Shown piece by piece: positions 1-10,365 of a stretch of DNA of 64,000 bases. The position numbers and the translations under genes are program-made. The stretch lies in NCBI GenBank assembly GCA_009760855.2, contig WPIO01000029.1, positions 531,501 through 595,500 on the forward strand, written 5' to 3'. The stretch is from Cristatella mucedo. Its lineage: Eukaryota > Bryozoa > Phylactolaemata > Cristatellidae. The notes under the pieces are model-generated. The model was not told the origin of the DNA. It did not search any database and was given only the letters and a program-made list of their open reading frames with translations. Positions within the stretch are counted from its first letter, which is position 1; each line of letters begins with the position of its first letter.

Positions 1-360
1 GCACAATTCTAGGTAACAGACTATCGAGTCTTAATTCGATAGATTCTCTATCCAACTTTTGCAATCTGTTAATTGGCATCGTGTGCTGAGGGTTCTCGAG
101 CTTGGAATTTGACCGTCATTTTCCCTGGTCTTAATGAGCTACACGATCCAATTAATCGTGTGTGACTTTTCTCGGTGATTGGGGAGTTGATTTTAAAAGG
201 CAAGGAAATTCAATCAACAATTCTGTATAGTGCGAAATATGCCCAAAGATTTATTAACTGCCCTTGGCCTAACTCTATGAAGCCTCTCTGTCTGAGACAG
301 AACCGTGTAGAACCACATATGGCGGCCAAAAACGTCCAGACGAACTGTTAAGGGTAGAAG

Positions 361-368
361 TTAAAGGT

Positions 369-402
<34 letters not shown>

Positions 403-465
403 CACTTGATAAAGCGCCCTCAGAGAACTCAATCTCTCTCTAGGCGCTTTACATTTAGATTATTT
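361..465 (-). mobile_element. L2-like LINE 3' tail fragment
   Basis: An AAT microsatellite followed by the inverted L2 terminal stem-loop (AAAGCGCCCTCAGAGAACTC, then AGGCGCTTTACATTT). Only the end of the element is present. Confidence 0.85.
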
Positions 466-469
466 GAGT

Positions 470-625
470 TTCATTTATATAGCTGGCAGAATAGCCGTAC
501 AGGTTATCACTTGCGCTTGCAGTTGGAAATAAATAACTGTCTGCAGCAGGATTCAAACCTGCGACCTGGGTGGTAAACTGCGAGTACCTTACCCCTAGGT
601 TATGCGGTACAGTTTTTAAAACAAA
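470..625 (-). mobile_element. SINE-B copy, diverged
   Basis: Reversed tRNA-like B box (GGATTCAAACCTGCGACC) with the SINE-B body containing CTTGCGCTTGCAGTTGG. It matches the copies at 58027 and 60660 but is older. Confidence 0.6.
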
Positions 626-1164
626 CTTTGGCTCCCAAAGTTTAAATTTTGATATAAATGCATACGCTTCGACGCAAGATCTGACGCGACTGAGATAGTG
701 AGTTTTACTCTTGTCTTCTGGAACGCGTAAAGATGACCATGGACCTGCTGAGGTATTTTCTTGAAAAACGCAGCTATGCTGCCCTGTCGCAGAGCGGTTG
801 CGTTTTTGGTAGCGCATTCAAAGCCTGAGAGGCTCAGTACAAACTTTCTAATTAGAAATGATGTATCGGATGAGAAACGAGCTTTCCTCTTTTCTGCTTG
901 CGATTGAAAGTGCAGAGCCTGGAGATGGTATGCTGGAGAACATTAGTCGCCGGAACTCGCAATGCATACTGGTTATATGAGCCTGGCCTCCCTCTTTGAC
1001 CGGTTGAGCGACTAACCTCTCACTCTTTGACGCACCCCTATTAATGTGTGGCACAGCACCGCCTGTATGCACGAGTTTAACATAAAATCATTCGGCACGG
1101 TAACAGACTTGGACAAATAATGTGTTTCGTGATTGTGACTCAAATGGAATGGGCACACGTATTT

Positions 1165-1303
1165 TTATGACTCGCGTGAATTCGAGGTGCTCGCCTCGAC
1201 CAATGTATAGCCGAGGTCGTGGGCTCGAGCCCGGTAGCGTATGCGAAGCGCCTGAATAGAGATTAGGTTCTCTTAGGGCGCTACACAAATGAATTAAATA
1301 TCT
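1165..1303 (+). mobile_element. SINE-A, tRNA head with L2-like tail
   Basis: The tRNA-derived part has the B-box-like GTGGGCTCGAGCCC. It is followed by AGCGCCTGAATAGAGATTAG and GGGCGCTACACAAATGAATT, the same stem-loop tail as the local L2 LINE. Confidence 0.85.
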
Positions 1304-2279
1304 TTTAGGCAATGAACTGGACCGGACGAGCTGGTAAAGCCTGACCCTGGGTCTGGCTGCACCATTGGGCTTGATTCGTCAGAGCTCGGCCAGACGCAGG
1401 TCCGGGTTCCTTTGCTCCTTTGCTCAGAGTGCTCAGAGTGCTCTCGGCTCTTAGCGATAGCGCAACGAGCCCTCTTCTTGGCTGCCGAAGGATATTTCAA
1501 GTAAAAAACAGATAAGAACGGCTAATTGAGCCGTCTCAATTATACATTGGTAGAAAGCGATCGCGCCTTTGTTATGATAGTAAAACATTTGTATAGCACT
1601 CTTGGAGAACTTGCTCTCTTTCTCGGCACTTTCTTGTGCCTTAATCCAGCTTGCAGCGGGAAAAGTAAAACTGGTTACTGCAGTACCTAAATCCACAGCT
1701 GGAGCGTTACACGGTAGCACCTCGCCGCAGGGCTGAAACCAATGATTTAAGCGCCGGTACGTCAGAAAGCAATTACAAGGTTTCAAATTATTCATAAAGT
1801 ACATCAGGGAAAAGGCGTGCCGGTATAATTTTCATTAATTTTTGAAGAGAAATAGTTGGTCTGTATACCGGAAAAGTTTGCCGTGTTCTGAAATTGAGAA
1901 GAGAGTCTGGAAAGAACTAAATTCATCCATCAGGAAACACATCTCACAACTCAAGAGGATCGGACAGCGGAATCAGAATCGCAATTGACCAATATAATTT
2001 TGAATCTGAGTCCGTAAGTGAGTGGATTCCGTAACCATAAGTCGCTGATATCACGCTTACACTGTGCCCTTTGTGATGAATAAAGTACTAAAACGATGGT
2101 AGAGCAATCAGGGGAGATAATAAATTAATTTGCATACGTAGCTACAATATGAATTCTCCTAGCAGAAATTAAATCATGCGCTCGGCGTGGAATTATGACA
2201 CAGTGGGTAGCCGGATTTCAATAAAAAAAACTTTGTTTAAGCATTTTGAACGGATTGTTTCATGTTTGTTCGAGGCTGA
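1304..2279. other. No gene recognised
   Basis: Moderately AT-rich sequence with short open frames only, including a 117-codon one at 1451-1804 without recognisable homology. No RNA gene or element was identified. Confidence 0.5.
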
Positions 2280-3310
2280 TAATGATAATAATAATAATAA
2301 TAATTCACTTGATAAAGCGCCCTCAGAGAACTTAATCTCTCTCTCTAGGCGCTTTACATTTGCTGCAAAGGAAAATGCAATTGAATGGTGAGTAAAATCA
2401 TGCTTGATGAACCAACAACAATGAATAACATGGTTAGGGGTGACATGCACATGGTCAGCATGCAGATGTGGTTAGTGGCAGCATGCAGTGTCAGCACGCA
2501 TAAGCACATCAAGGACGAATCACAGGGACCCACTAAATGCTGTCCTAAATAGGTGTGTTTTTAGGTTCCTTTTAAATGTGGTCAGGTCAGGGGATGTTCT
2601 GACACAGGTCGGGAGGGAGTTCCAGGCTTTGGGAGCATATGAACTAAATGCACGGTCTCCAAAGGATTTGAGGTTTGTACGAGGTATTTGTAGACTGTTG
2701 GATTCCGAAAACCTGGTGGTACGATGCTTGGCCTGATGGGGGAGTATATCTGAGAGATAGGCTGGAGCCAAAGAATGAAGTGACCCAAAATTGAGCGACA
2801 AAACCTTGAAGTCAATCCGTTGCTTGACTGGTAGCCAGTGCAGGTCGGCGAGATGTGGAGTAATGTGGCAACTGCGACGCTTACGGCAGACAAGCTTAGC
2901 TGCAGAGTTTTGCACCAGCAGCAATCGCCTGATTGCACATGCCGGTAGGTCAGCGAGCAGTGAGTTGCAGAAGTCGAGACGGGATGTCACGAATGCATGG
3001 ACCAACTTAGATGTGGTATCCTTATCTAAACAAGCCCTAATTTTAGCAATGTTATGAAGCTGAAAATAGGCAGATTTGACTGTGGAGCTGATATGGTCGT
3101 CTAACGAGAGATCGCTTTGGAATATGACACCTAGATTTCGAGCTGATTCAACTGGAGATATGCTGGCAGAGCCAATTTTGAGCGTCAGCCTTTCCAATTT
3201 GATAATCACACTGGGTTTGCCTATAACTAGGAAGTTAGTTTTATCGTCATTTAGTTTTAGAAAATTTGCTGCCACCCATGTGCGGATGTCATCAATACAT
3301 GCAGCAAGTG
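2280..3310 (-). mobile_element. 5'-truncated L2-like LINE
   Basis: Starts with an AAT tail and carries the 3' UTR and the last 251 codons of the reverse transcriptase protein, open over 2520-3275. Residues such as LNDDKTNFLVIGKP, SDLSLDDHISSTVKSAYFQL and PHLADLHWLPVKQRIDF match the 10.4-13.8 kb copy closely. It is truncated just before the AACIDDIRSWM block. Confidence 0.93.
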
Positions 3311-3404
3311 GCTACACGCTAGTAACTGCATTACAGCACATGGTCAACTTACCAACCGGCTAGCTCAACTTAATAAGTGTTACGGCGTTTACCGACCAGC
3401 TAGT

Positions 3405-3560
3405 GAGCCGCGATGTCACACTAGGTAAGGTGGTCTCTTTTCACGACTTCGGTGCCGAGGTTGCGGGTTCGAATCCTGCAGTGGGTGCTTCTTTATCACC
3501 GCTGCAAGCGGTGGTGATAGCCGTAAAGGCTCTTATGTCTCTATACAAAATATTCTGTTA
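3405..3560 (+). mobile_element. SINE-B copy
   Basis: tRNA-like head with A-box-like ACTAGGTAAGG and B-box-like GCGGGTTCGAATCC. The body has CACCGCTGCAAGCGGTGGTG and the tail CTATACAAAA. It ends near the inverted copy at 3575. Confidence 0.75.
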
Positions 3561-3574
3561 AATTAGCTAGTGTT

Positions 3575-3720
3575 CATCATTTAATAAAGGCTACTACCCC
3601 TCTTTCAGTGGGCAATGAAGAATTGTCTATTGCAGGACTCAAACCTGTGACCTGCGTCTTGAATAGCAAAATACTTCTAACTGAAATCAGAAGTAAGCTA
3701 CTGCAATGGTTTTAAAACAG
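3575..3720 (-). mobile_element. SINE-B copy, inverted neighbour
   Basis: Reversed B box (GGACTCAAACCTGTGACC) after the reversed body TCAGTGGGCAATGAAG. It lies tail-to-tail with the plus copy at 3405-3560. Confidence 0.6.
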
Positions 3721-4789
3721 GCTGAATTCACTTTTGAAATTTTACGTCGATCCGTGAAATATCGACCGAGTTATGAAATTTTTAAGGCACATAGCTACAC
3801 TTAAAATAAAGCATTTTTTCAAGTCAGAAGCATGTACCTCAAAAAGCTACAAACTAGCATGTACCTCGAAGTACCTAGGATCTAAAAGTATGACACAGGC
3901 TGAGACACAAAGTCGCATATGATGATCGGCAATTTTTTTATTTGTAGACATGTTGCTCCCTATCTACTTCCGGGTTAGACGTGGCACGTTTGCATCTTTA
4001 TTTTTTTAATGCTTTGCTTTTATGTAGAAATTGTAAAAACTTCATATCCTTCGTCTAAACAAAATCTGTAAAGGTACCCTACATAAACATTCAACTGTTG
4101 GACCAATCTTCTCAGTATTTTCTCGGCATTTTCCTTCAATGTCCGCTGCTCTGCCTGTTCCAAGAAAAACCCCTGAAACTATCATGCGAACGAAGCCGGG
4201 ATTAATATTCCAGAAAAGCTGCTTCCCTTGATTAAGGCGCGGTAGCTACCAGCTGCAAAGAATTCATTGTAGGTGGTGCACGCAGCTGTGCAGGTGCACG
4301 CACCCATTTTTCATCGATTTTTCATTCTCAGTCTCTAGAGAGCTGCTAAAATCGTTAGCACGGCCTTTCACCTTTTGGCTGGCCCTTAAATGGCATTGAT
4401 TGAATAAGCGCTCGAAAGCGCAAGAAGTCTTCTATTTTCCTTGAATTTAAGAGCAGTACTTACTCCAAATCTTTGGCAAATTTGCCAGCAGCATTTACCA
4501 GTGAACAACCAGATGAACTCGTAGATAGTGTGCGTATGATATTGAATGTGCATATTTTCATTTCAAAGGGTACCCTAAACACATATTCGATTGTCGGACA
4601 AATTTTATAAGTATTTTCTTGACATCCCCCTTAATGAACTCTATGTGTCTGAGTATAAGAGAGGTTATTATAAACCACGGACGCCTGACCTCCTATTAAA
4701 ATATTTGTGCTGTAAAGAATATTTTTTAATTCAGAATGACGTTAAGCATGCATTTACTGTGTAGTGCGCGTAACTTGATTATGTATTTG

Positions 4790-4952
4790 CCGCGCTGGTT
4801 TGGCCCAGTGGTTAAGGTGCTTGGCTTGAACGGCCGAGGTCAAGGTGAACGTATTTGGTGACTGAGGTCGCGGGCGTGAGCCCTGCGGCATTTTTGAAGC
4901 GCCTCAGTAGAGATTAAGTTCTTTTATGGCGCTATACAAATAAATTATATTT
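4790..4952 (+). mobile_element. SINE-A, full length
   Basis: Head GGTTTGGCCCAGTGGTTAAG and a B-box-like GTCGCGGGCGTGAGCCC. The tail is AGCGCCTCAGTAGAGATTAA, GGCGCTATACAAATAAATTA. It lies within R1 copy a and is absent from copy b. Confidence 0.88.
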
Positions 4953-5844
4953 GTTTATACGTTTGATTATAACCGAGTCCCTAGGGCAAAAGCCATTTCT
5001 CCGAAACCCGATTTAACGACATTCCATCCGCAGTTCCGGGAGGGAATAGTAGACAAGCCGCTTCGGTGCTTTCGGCCCTACCTGCCCTGAGCAAGTGTCA
5101 GCGAGCGAGCGTACGAGCCACCAGCAGCGCCATACACTCCTCTAGGCCATAAGCTGGCCGTAGCGGGGATAACGCTGCGATAAATTGGCCACAATGCAAA
5201 CTACAAGGCCATAAACGCCGCCGGCCCATACACCAGGAATAGCAAAGCAATAAATTAGCCGCAACGCAGAATCTCAAAGACGTGATCCCCTCGAGTGTAA
5301 GCAAGCACCTCCATACACTGCCACAACACGCGCGCACGTACGCGCACGCACACACATACGTGCGTGCACACGTTAGCTGTTACAGGCTAAGCGAAGCGCT
5401 CTTCTTTAGTACTCTTATCAATTTTTAAGAATCTCAGTCGGTCGCGCGTATCTTCTTTGCCGAGCCGAAATAGAGAACCGTGCTTGATTATGCAGCTGCT
5501 CCGTACGTAAGCCATATCCAGCTTCGTAACTGACCCGGACTCAGGCGACAGGACACCACCCTTGGGCACCCGATAACGCACATCGCGTGCCATCTAACCT
5601 ACCAAGCTCACCTGCGTCGCCTGGCGTCGCGCCGGTTCCGGCGTACACCGGCCGCGTCCGCTGCCGAGCAGCTTCCGCTGAGCCTGAGCGCCATAGAGAA
5701 GCTTCGAAGCAAGTACGAGATTTGTGAATTATAGAGACCGACTGGGACCGCCGGGAATCACTGCCGCTCTCACGCCAGCACTGAGTAGCACCCCGCTGCG
5801 GCTGCCAACGGCGGCCCGGTACGCCTCTATAGCCGCGAGCAGCG

Positions 5845-6198
5845 TTTATAATCTAATGCGAGGCCTGCTCTTCGCGGTCGTTCAAAGTGGCATTTAATGA
5901 AGTATCAACTTAGCCTGGCCATTCTTTCCGTAATCGCTGGACGAGCGAACCTTTACACGCGCATGCGCGGCCACGCTAGTCTGCTAACAGCAGACGTCTG
6001 CGAGAAATGTTGCATCTTCGCACACTGTCACTTGACACTACTTTCTATTACCCTGGACTCCAAAAGCGTTGGTAATCTTGCAGCCCTTCCACAAATTGAA
6101 CCTTGTGGTGCGTGTCACGACGCATTGAGCAGAAGAGGTTACGATAGACCACGTTGAACAGTTTATCCGCCAGTAAGGCAGCGATCGCTTTAAATAAA
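5845..6198 (+). CDS. Hypothetical 86-codon Cys-containing frame in R1 core (copy a), with TATA-like and AATAAA signals
   Basis: TTTATAAT at 5845-5852, an open frame at 5897-6157 and AATAAA at 6193-6198. The product starts MKYQLSLAILSVIAG, which resembles a signal peptide, and has cysteines at 35, 38, 39, 44, 70 and 73 (CEKCC, PCGACH). No homologue was recognised. The same arrangement occurs at 28684-29037 with one residue different. It may be a chance frame in a young repeat. Confidence 0.35.
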
Positions 6199-6289
6199 CG
6201 GGCTCTCGCTCTCTCTTGCTCCCTCTCTCTCACTCTCATTGTTCTTATAAAAATAACATATTTGTATAGCAGCCATGTATATATATTTT

Positions 6290-6960
6290 TTTTAAATGGT
6301 CAAGTCGTTGCATGTCGTGACGTAAGTCGGTATTGAGTTACAAACTTTGGGAGTATACGAACTACATGTGCGGTCGCACAATTATTTAGGATTCATATGA
6401 GGTATACCTAAACGATTATAGTCAAACGAAAGGTTGATACAACGCCTTGCCTGATTGAAGATTAATTCTGATAGGTAGGTAGGAACAAGCGAATCAAAGA
6501 ACCTAAAAACTAGTGACAAAACCTTGAAATCAATATGCTTCTTGATGGAGAGCCAGAGCAGGCCGGCGAGAAATGGTGTATTGTGGACACTGCCACGCTC
6601 TCCACAGATGAAGCTATTCACAGAGTTTTTTACCAACTGTAAGCGCCTGATTGCATATGTCAGTAGACATGCAAGCAGTGTTGCAGAAGTCGAGAAGAGA
6701 TGTCACCAATGCATGGAAAACTTTTAATACAGTATCGCTTTCTAAACAGGCCCGAATTTTTGCAATGTTACTAAGCTAAACAGTCACTTTGGCATAGGAC
6801 GCCTAGATTTCGTGCTGAGGCTAGGAGAGAAATGCTGGCAGAGCCGATTTTGAGTATCAAGCTTTCCAACTTCTGAGTTACACTTGATTAGCCAATAACT
6901 AGTTAGTTCTTTATCGTCATTCAATTTAAGAAAAGTTGCTGCAATTTAAGTCTAGATGTA
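6290..6960 (-). mobile_element. Degraded L2-like LINE fragment
   Basis: Minus-strand remnant of the reverse transcriptase C-terminus and 3' end. Recognisable pieces are SLVPTYLSELIFNQA and LLWLSIKKHIDFKVLSL. It is more diverged than the 2.3-kb copy. Confidence 0.8.
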
Positions 6961-7445
6961 AGAAATAACTGTAACAATATATTTTTATAACCCCCCTCAG
7001 AGATCTCAATCTCTTTTTAGACACTTTACATATGCTGTATATAAGGTATTACCAAATGATTGGTGGTATCATCCGCAAGCAGCTGGCACAGTGTCAGCAT
7101 GTACATGCACACGAAAGACGAATCGCAAAGACCCACCAAATGCTGTAATAAACTGGTACGTTTTAAGCTTCTTTTTAAAAGTCGTCATGTCAAGGGAAGT
7201 CATGACGTGCGTCGGTATTGAGTTCCAGGCTTTGGGAGCATACAGTCTCCAACGATTTTGAGTTTCGTACGAGGTATGGATGTCTAAACGATACGAGTCA
7301 GAACAGCGGGTTGTACAAGTAGTTCTGATATGTAGGCTGGAGCCAGAGAATGAAGGAACCTCAAAGTAAGTGACAGAAAATTGAAGTCTATGCACTGCTT
7401 GATTGAGAGCCAGCGCAGGTAGGCGGGAAGTGGTGCGATATGGGA

Positions 7446-7500
7446 ACTTCTGAATAGAGATTAAGTTCTCTTCGGGCGCTATACAAATGAATTATATTTT
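7446..7500 (+). mobile_element. SINE-A tail fragment
   Basis: TGAATAGAGATTAAGTTCTC and GGCGCTATACAAATGAATTA within the minus-strand LINE copy. The tRNA head is missing. Confidence 0.75.
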
Positions 7501-8065
7501 GTATAACTTCGAGGCTCACGGCAGACAAGCCTAGCAGCAGAGTTTTGCACCAGCTGAAAATGCCTGATTGCACTGGCCGGAAGACCAGCAAACAGTGAGT
7601 TATAGGAGTCAAGACGGAATGCCACAAATTTATGGACCAATTTAGATGTGATATCTCTGTCTAAGCAAGCCCGAATTTTAGTCATGTTGGGCAGCTGAAA
7701 GTAGGCAGACTACTTGACTGTAGAGCTGATGTGGTCGTCTAATGAAAGGTCACTTTAGAACATGACATCTAGCTTTCTTGCAGATTCAGCAGGACTATGC
7801 TGGCAGAGCCGATTTTGAGCGTTAGCCTTTCTAATTCATGAATGACACTTGGCTTTCCCATAGCATAAGTAAGTTGGTTTTATTTTAATTCAATCTTAAA
7901 GAAAGCTTGCTGCCATCCATGTGCGGATGTCGTCAATACATGCAGCAAGGGAGTTGAGAGAATTCGACGAGCTCGAGGGCTGGGAGGGATCAAAGCAAAG
8001 GTACAATCGAGTGTCATCTGCATAGAAGTGAAAGCCTTGATTGTGCTTGGCGATCACATCAGCAA

Positions 8066-8067
8066 GA

Positions 8068-8164
<97 letters not shown>

Positions 8165-8198
8165 AGAAAGAGAGAGAGAGTTAGAGAGAGAGAGAGAG
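8066..8198 (+). repeat. GA microsatellite
   Basis: About 130 bp of nearly pure GA dinucleotides, interrupted by GATA and GTTA. It sits inside an L2-like LINE copy where the reference copy has none. Confidence 0.98.
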
Positions 8199-9284
8199 CA
8201 TAAACGGTGAAAAGAAGCAGACCACGCACAGACCCCTGAGGTTCCTCGGATGATTTTTGCCCGTCTACATCAATACTCTGGAGTCTCCCACTAAGATAAG
8301 ACCTGAACCATTGCAATGCAGGGCCAATGATGCTCAGGCGAGATGAGAGGTGCTGAAGAAGGACTTGGTGATCGATGGTATCAAAAGCTGCCGAAAGATT
8401 GAGCAAAATAAGCAGAGATACTCTACCCATGTCTGAATTCCCAGGTAAGTCTTTGTTCACCCGAAGCAATGCTGACGCTATGGAGTGATTAGCTCTATAA
8501 CCAAACTGGAACTTACTAGCAAGGTTTGAAGTTTAAATATATGTGTTTAGCTGGTCTGCCACGACTATTTCCAGTATATTTTATATGAAGAGAAGAATAG
8601 AGACTGGACGGAAGTTGCTCCAGTATTCTTGGTCTAGCTTTGCTTTCTTAATTAGACGCCTAACAACAGCCCTTTTGAACGATGCAGGGACATGATCTGC
8701 GGCTAAGGACATGTTTTTTATTTTATTTATATATGTAAGAAGCAGATCTAAGCATCACAGAAGTATGAAAGTGGGATTAGGGTCTAGAGGACTAGTAATC
8801 TTCTTTGACTGGGAGATAAATTTCAGGATAAGGTCACTCGTGGCCTCCTTGAATCTAGACATCGAAGTAGAGCTCAGAATCGATGGACAGGAATCCTGCG
8901 TGATGTAATTGAGGGATAAGAATCCAGAGGAGATGCTTCTACCTTAGAGATGGACTCTCTGACCTTGTCTATCTTGCTGACAAAGAAGCTAGAGAAGCGA
9001 TCGGCTAGGTCACCACAATGATCAGTAGGTCAGGAGCCAACCTGAGAGCGGTTAAGGAGATGCTTGATGGATGGTAGACATCGCATTTTGTATTGTGCAT
9101 CTGTAATTCAACAATATTTTGCAGAAGCTAGACTTGGCCTTTTCTATTAATAATTGGTATGATCTACACTAGTACTCTTGTGCTTGACGATGGACAGTCA
9201 ATCATGTCTTGTATACGCTTTCTCAAGCTTGCGCTTAGTAGACCTAGCTAGTTCAAAGTCTTCGGTAAACCATAGGCCGTCTAC

Positions 9285-9665
9285 AATATAGGCGGCAAGA
9301 GAGTCGAGAGTTTGGCGTCGGGGATGGCAGGGAGGGAGTAAAGCATAAGTACGGTTGTAAATCATCGTCAGAGAAATGAAAGCCTAGATTGTGCTCGGCG
9401 ATCACCTGATCGCCAGAGGGAGAGTACCGCGTTGCGAAAAGAAGCGGCTGCATTTCTTATAAAAATCCCTATAAACCCGAAGCAATGCCGAAAGACCGAG
9501 TTCGGCATGTCTGCCACTACCCGTTCCAGTGTGTCTTCGGTAAGGAGCGGCAGTAGGGAGACTAGGCGGAAGTAGCCTGGGTTCTCTCGATCCCGAGTTG
9601 CTTTCTCAATAAGAGCCAAGCTACAGCCGTTTGAAAGGTGCAGGAACCAGACCTGAGGCTAAGTA
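9285..9665 (-). mobile_element. L2-like LINE fragment
   Basis: Minus-strand pieces matching the RT region around GFHFYADDTKLYLCFDPS (here AEHNLGFHFSDDDLQPYLCF) and the upstream KATLDQENLGNYRPVSLLPF (here EKATRDRENPGYFRLVSLLP). The middle part is deleted. Confidence 0.8.
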
Positions 9666-10365
9666 AATACTGTAGTTAATATGGTAGCTATGTTCCCAAG
9701 CGAGGTTTAGTATCCTGCGACGGCTGCAACGCGATACTGCCAGCAAAGGGTCACCGGCTACGCCTAGCCTGACTCATTACTCGAGGCTGGATGGGCGACG
9801 ACGCCCCTTTATCGACGCCCCTTTATATTTTATCCTTTATCGGCGAAATTGGCGGGGAAAACCTTGACAGCCAAGCCTTGGGAACCGGCGAAAGTGTCTC
9901 GATCTCTCAGTATCCATTTCCCGAAGGATGGATAGCTGTCGTTCTTCGACCATACCGCGACCACGGATAGCCACAATGCCTCGCCGCCCTAGCGTGGCTG
10001 GAGCCGAGCAAGCAATGCTGCAATGGCTTGCATGTTCCGCGTTCCCACGTAGCACGTCGTTCGTAGCCTCCCCCTTCCTGAGCCCTCGGCGGCGAGCTGA
10101 GATGTGCCACGCTAGTAAGTCACCATTTGCGCAGCCACTGTTGTACCAACTTCGTCGGGTTTGGAGTTTGTGCGATAGCTACATGGCATTAAAGATTGCT
10201 CCGGTCCAAGAGCGTCGCCTCCTGACATAGAGCGCTCTAACGTGCGTTCTTGTTCGATGCAGAATTCTTCCGAAAACCGAAGTTCTTGCGAACATCGTAT
10301 ACGGAAACGATACAGCTAAGACCTGTTTAAAGTTATTCTGATTGTTTTTTGACCGTAGCGCGTAA
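9666..10365. other. GC-rich stretch upstream of the LINE frame, no gene recognised
   Basis: May include the 5' UTR of the LINE at 10366-13796. There is no ORF1-like protein, RNA gene or terminal feature that I can support. Confidence 0.4.

Larger units (their letters stand above)
3720..6240 (+). repeat. R1 unclassified interspersed repeat, copy a
   Basis: Matches 26980-29045. The stretch 3720-4440 is about 80% identical to 27000-27960, and 5375-6213 is about 98% identical to 28217-29045. Copy a carries an extra SINE-A at 4790 and a second partial unit near 4540-4640. It ends in AATAAACGGGCTCTC followed by CT repeats. No transposase, reverse transcriptase or terminal repeats were seen, so the class is unknown. 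Confidence 0.8.
6990..9290 (-). mobile_element. Long degraded L2-like LINE copy
   Basis: Runs from the 3' tail (CCTCAGAGATCTCAATCTCT) through RT pieces such as LLILLNLSAAFDTIDHQVLL and YLSGRLQSIDVDGQ to sequence equivalent to LWFTTDIKLAKS near 9250. It is broken by frameshifts and stops. A SINE-A tail at 7446-7500 and a GA microsatellite at 8066-8198 lie inside it. Confidence 0.85.

Noticed and set aside
4785-4870. Possible functional tRNA genes at the SINE heads
   Set aside because: The A- and B-box-like blocks lack a foldable cloverleaf and are always followed by the LINE-like tail, so they are SINEs.
5375-6213. R1 core as a solo long terminal repeat
   Set aside because: TATA-like and AATAAA signals fit, but homology continues past both edges and no terminal dinucleotides or target duplication can be fixed.
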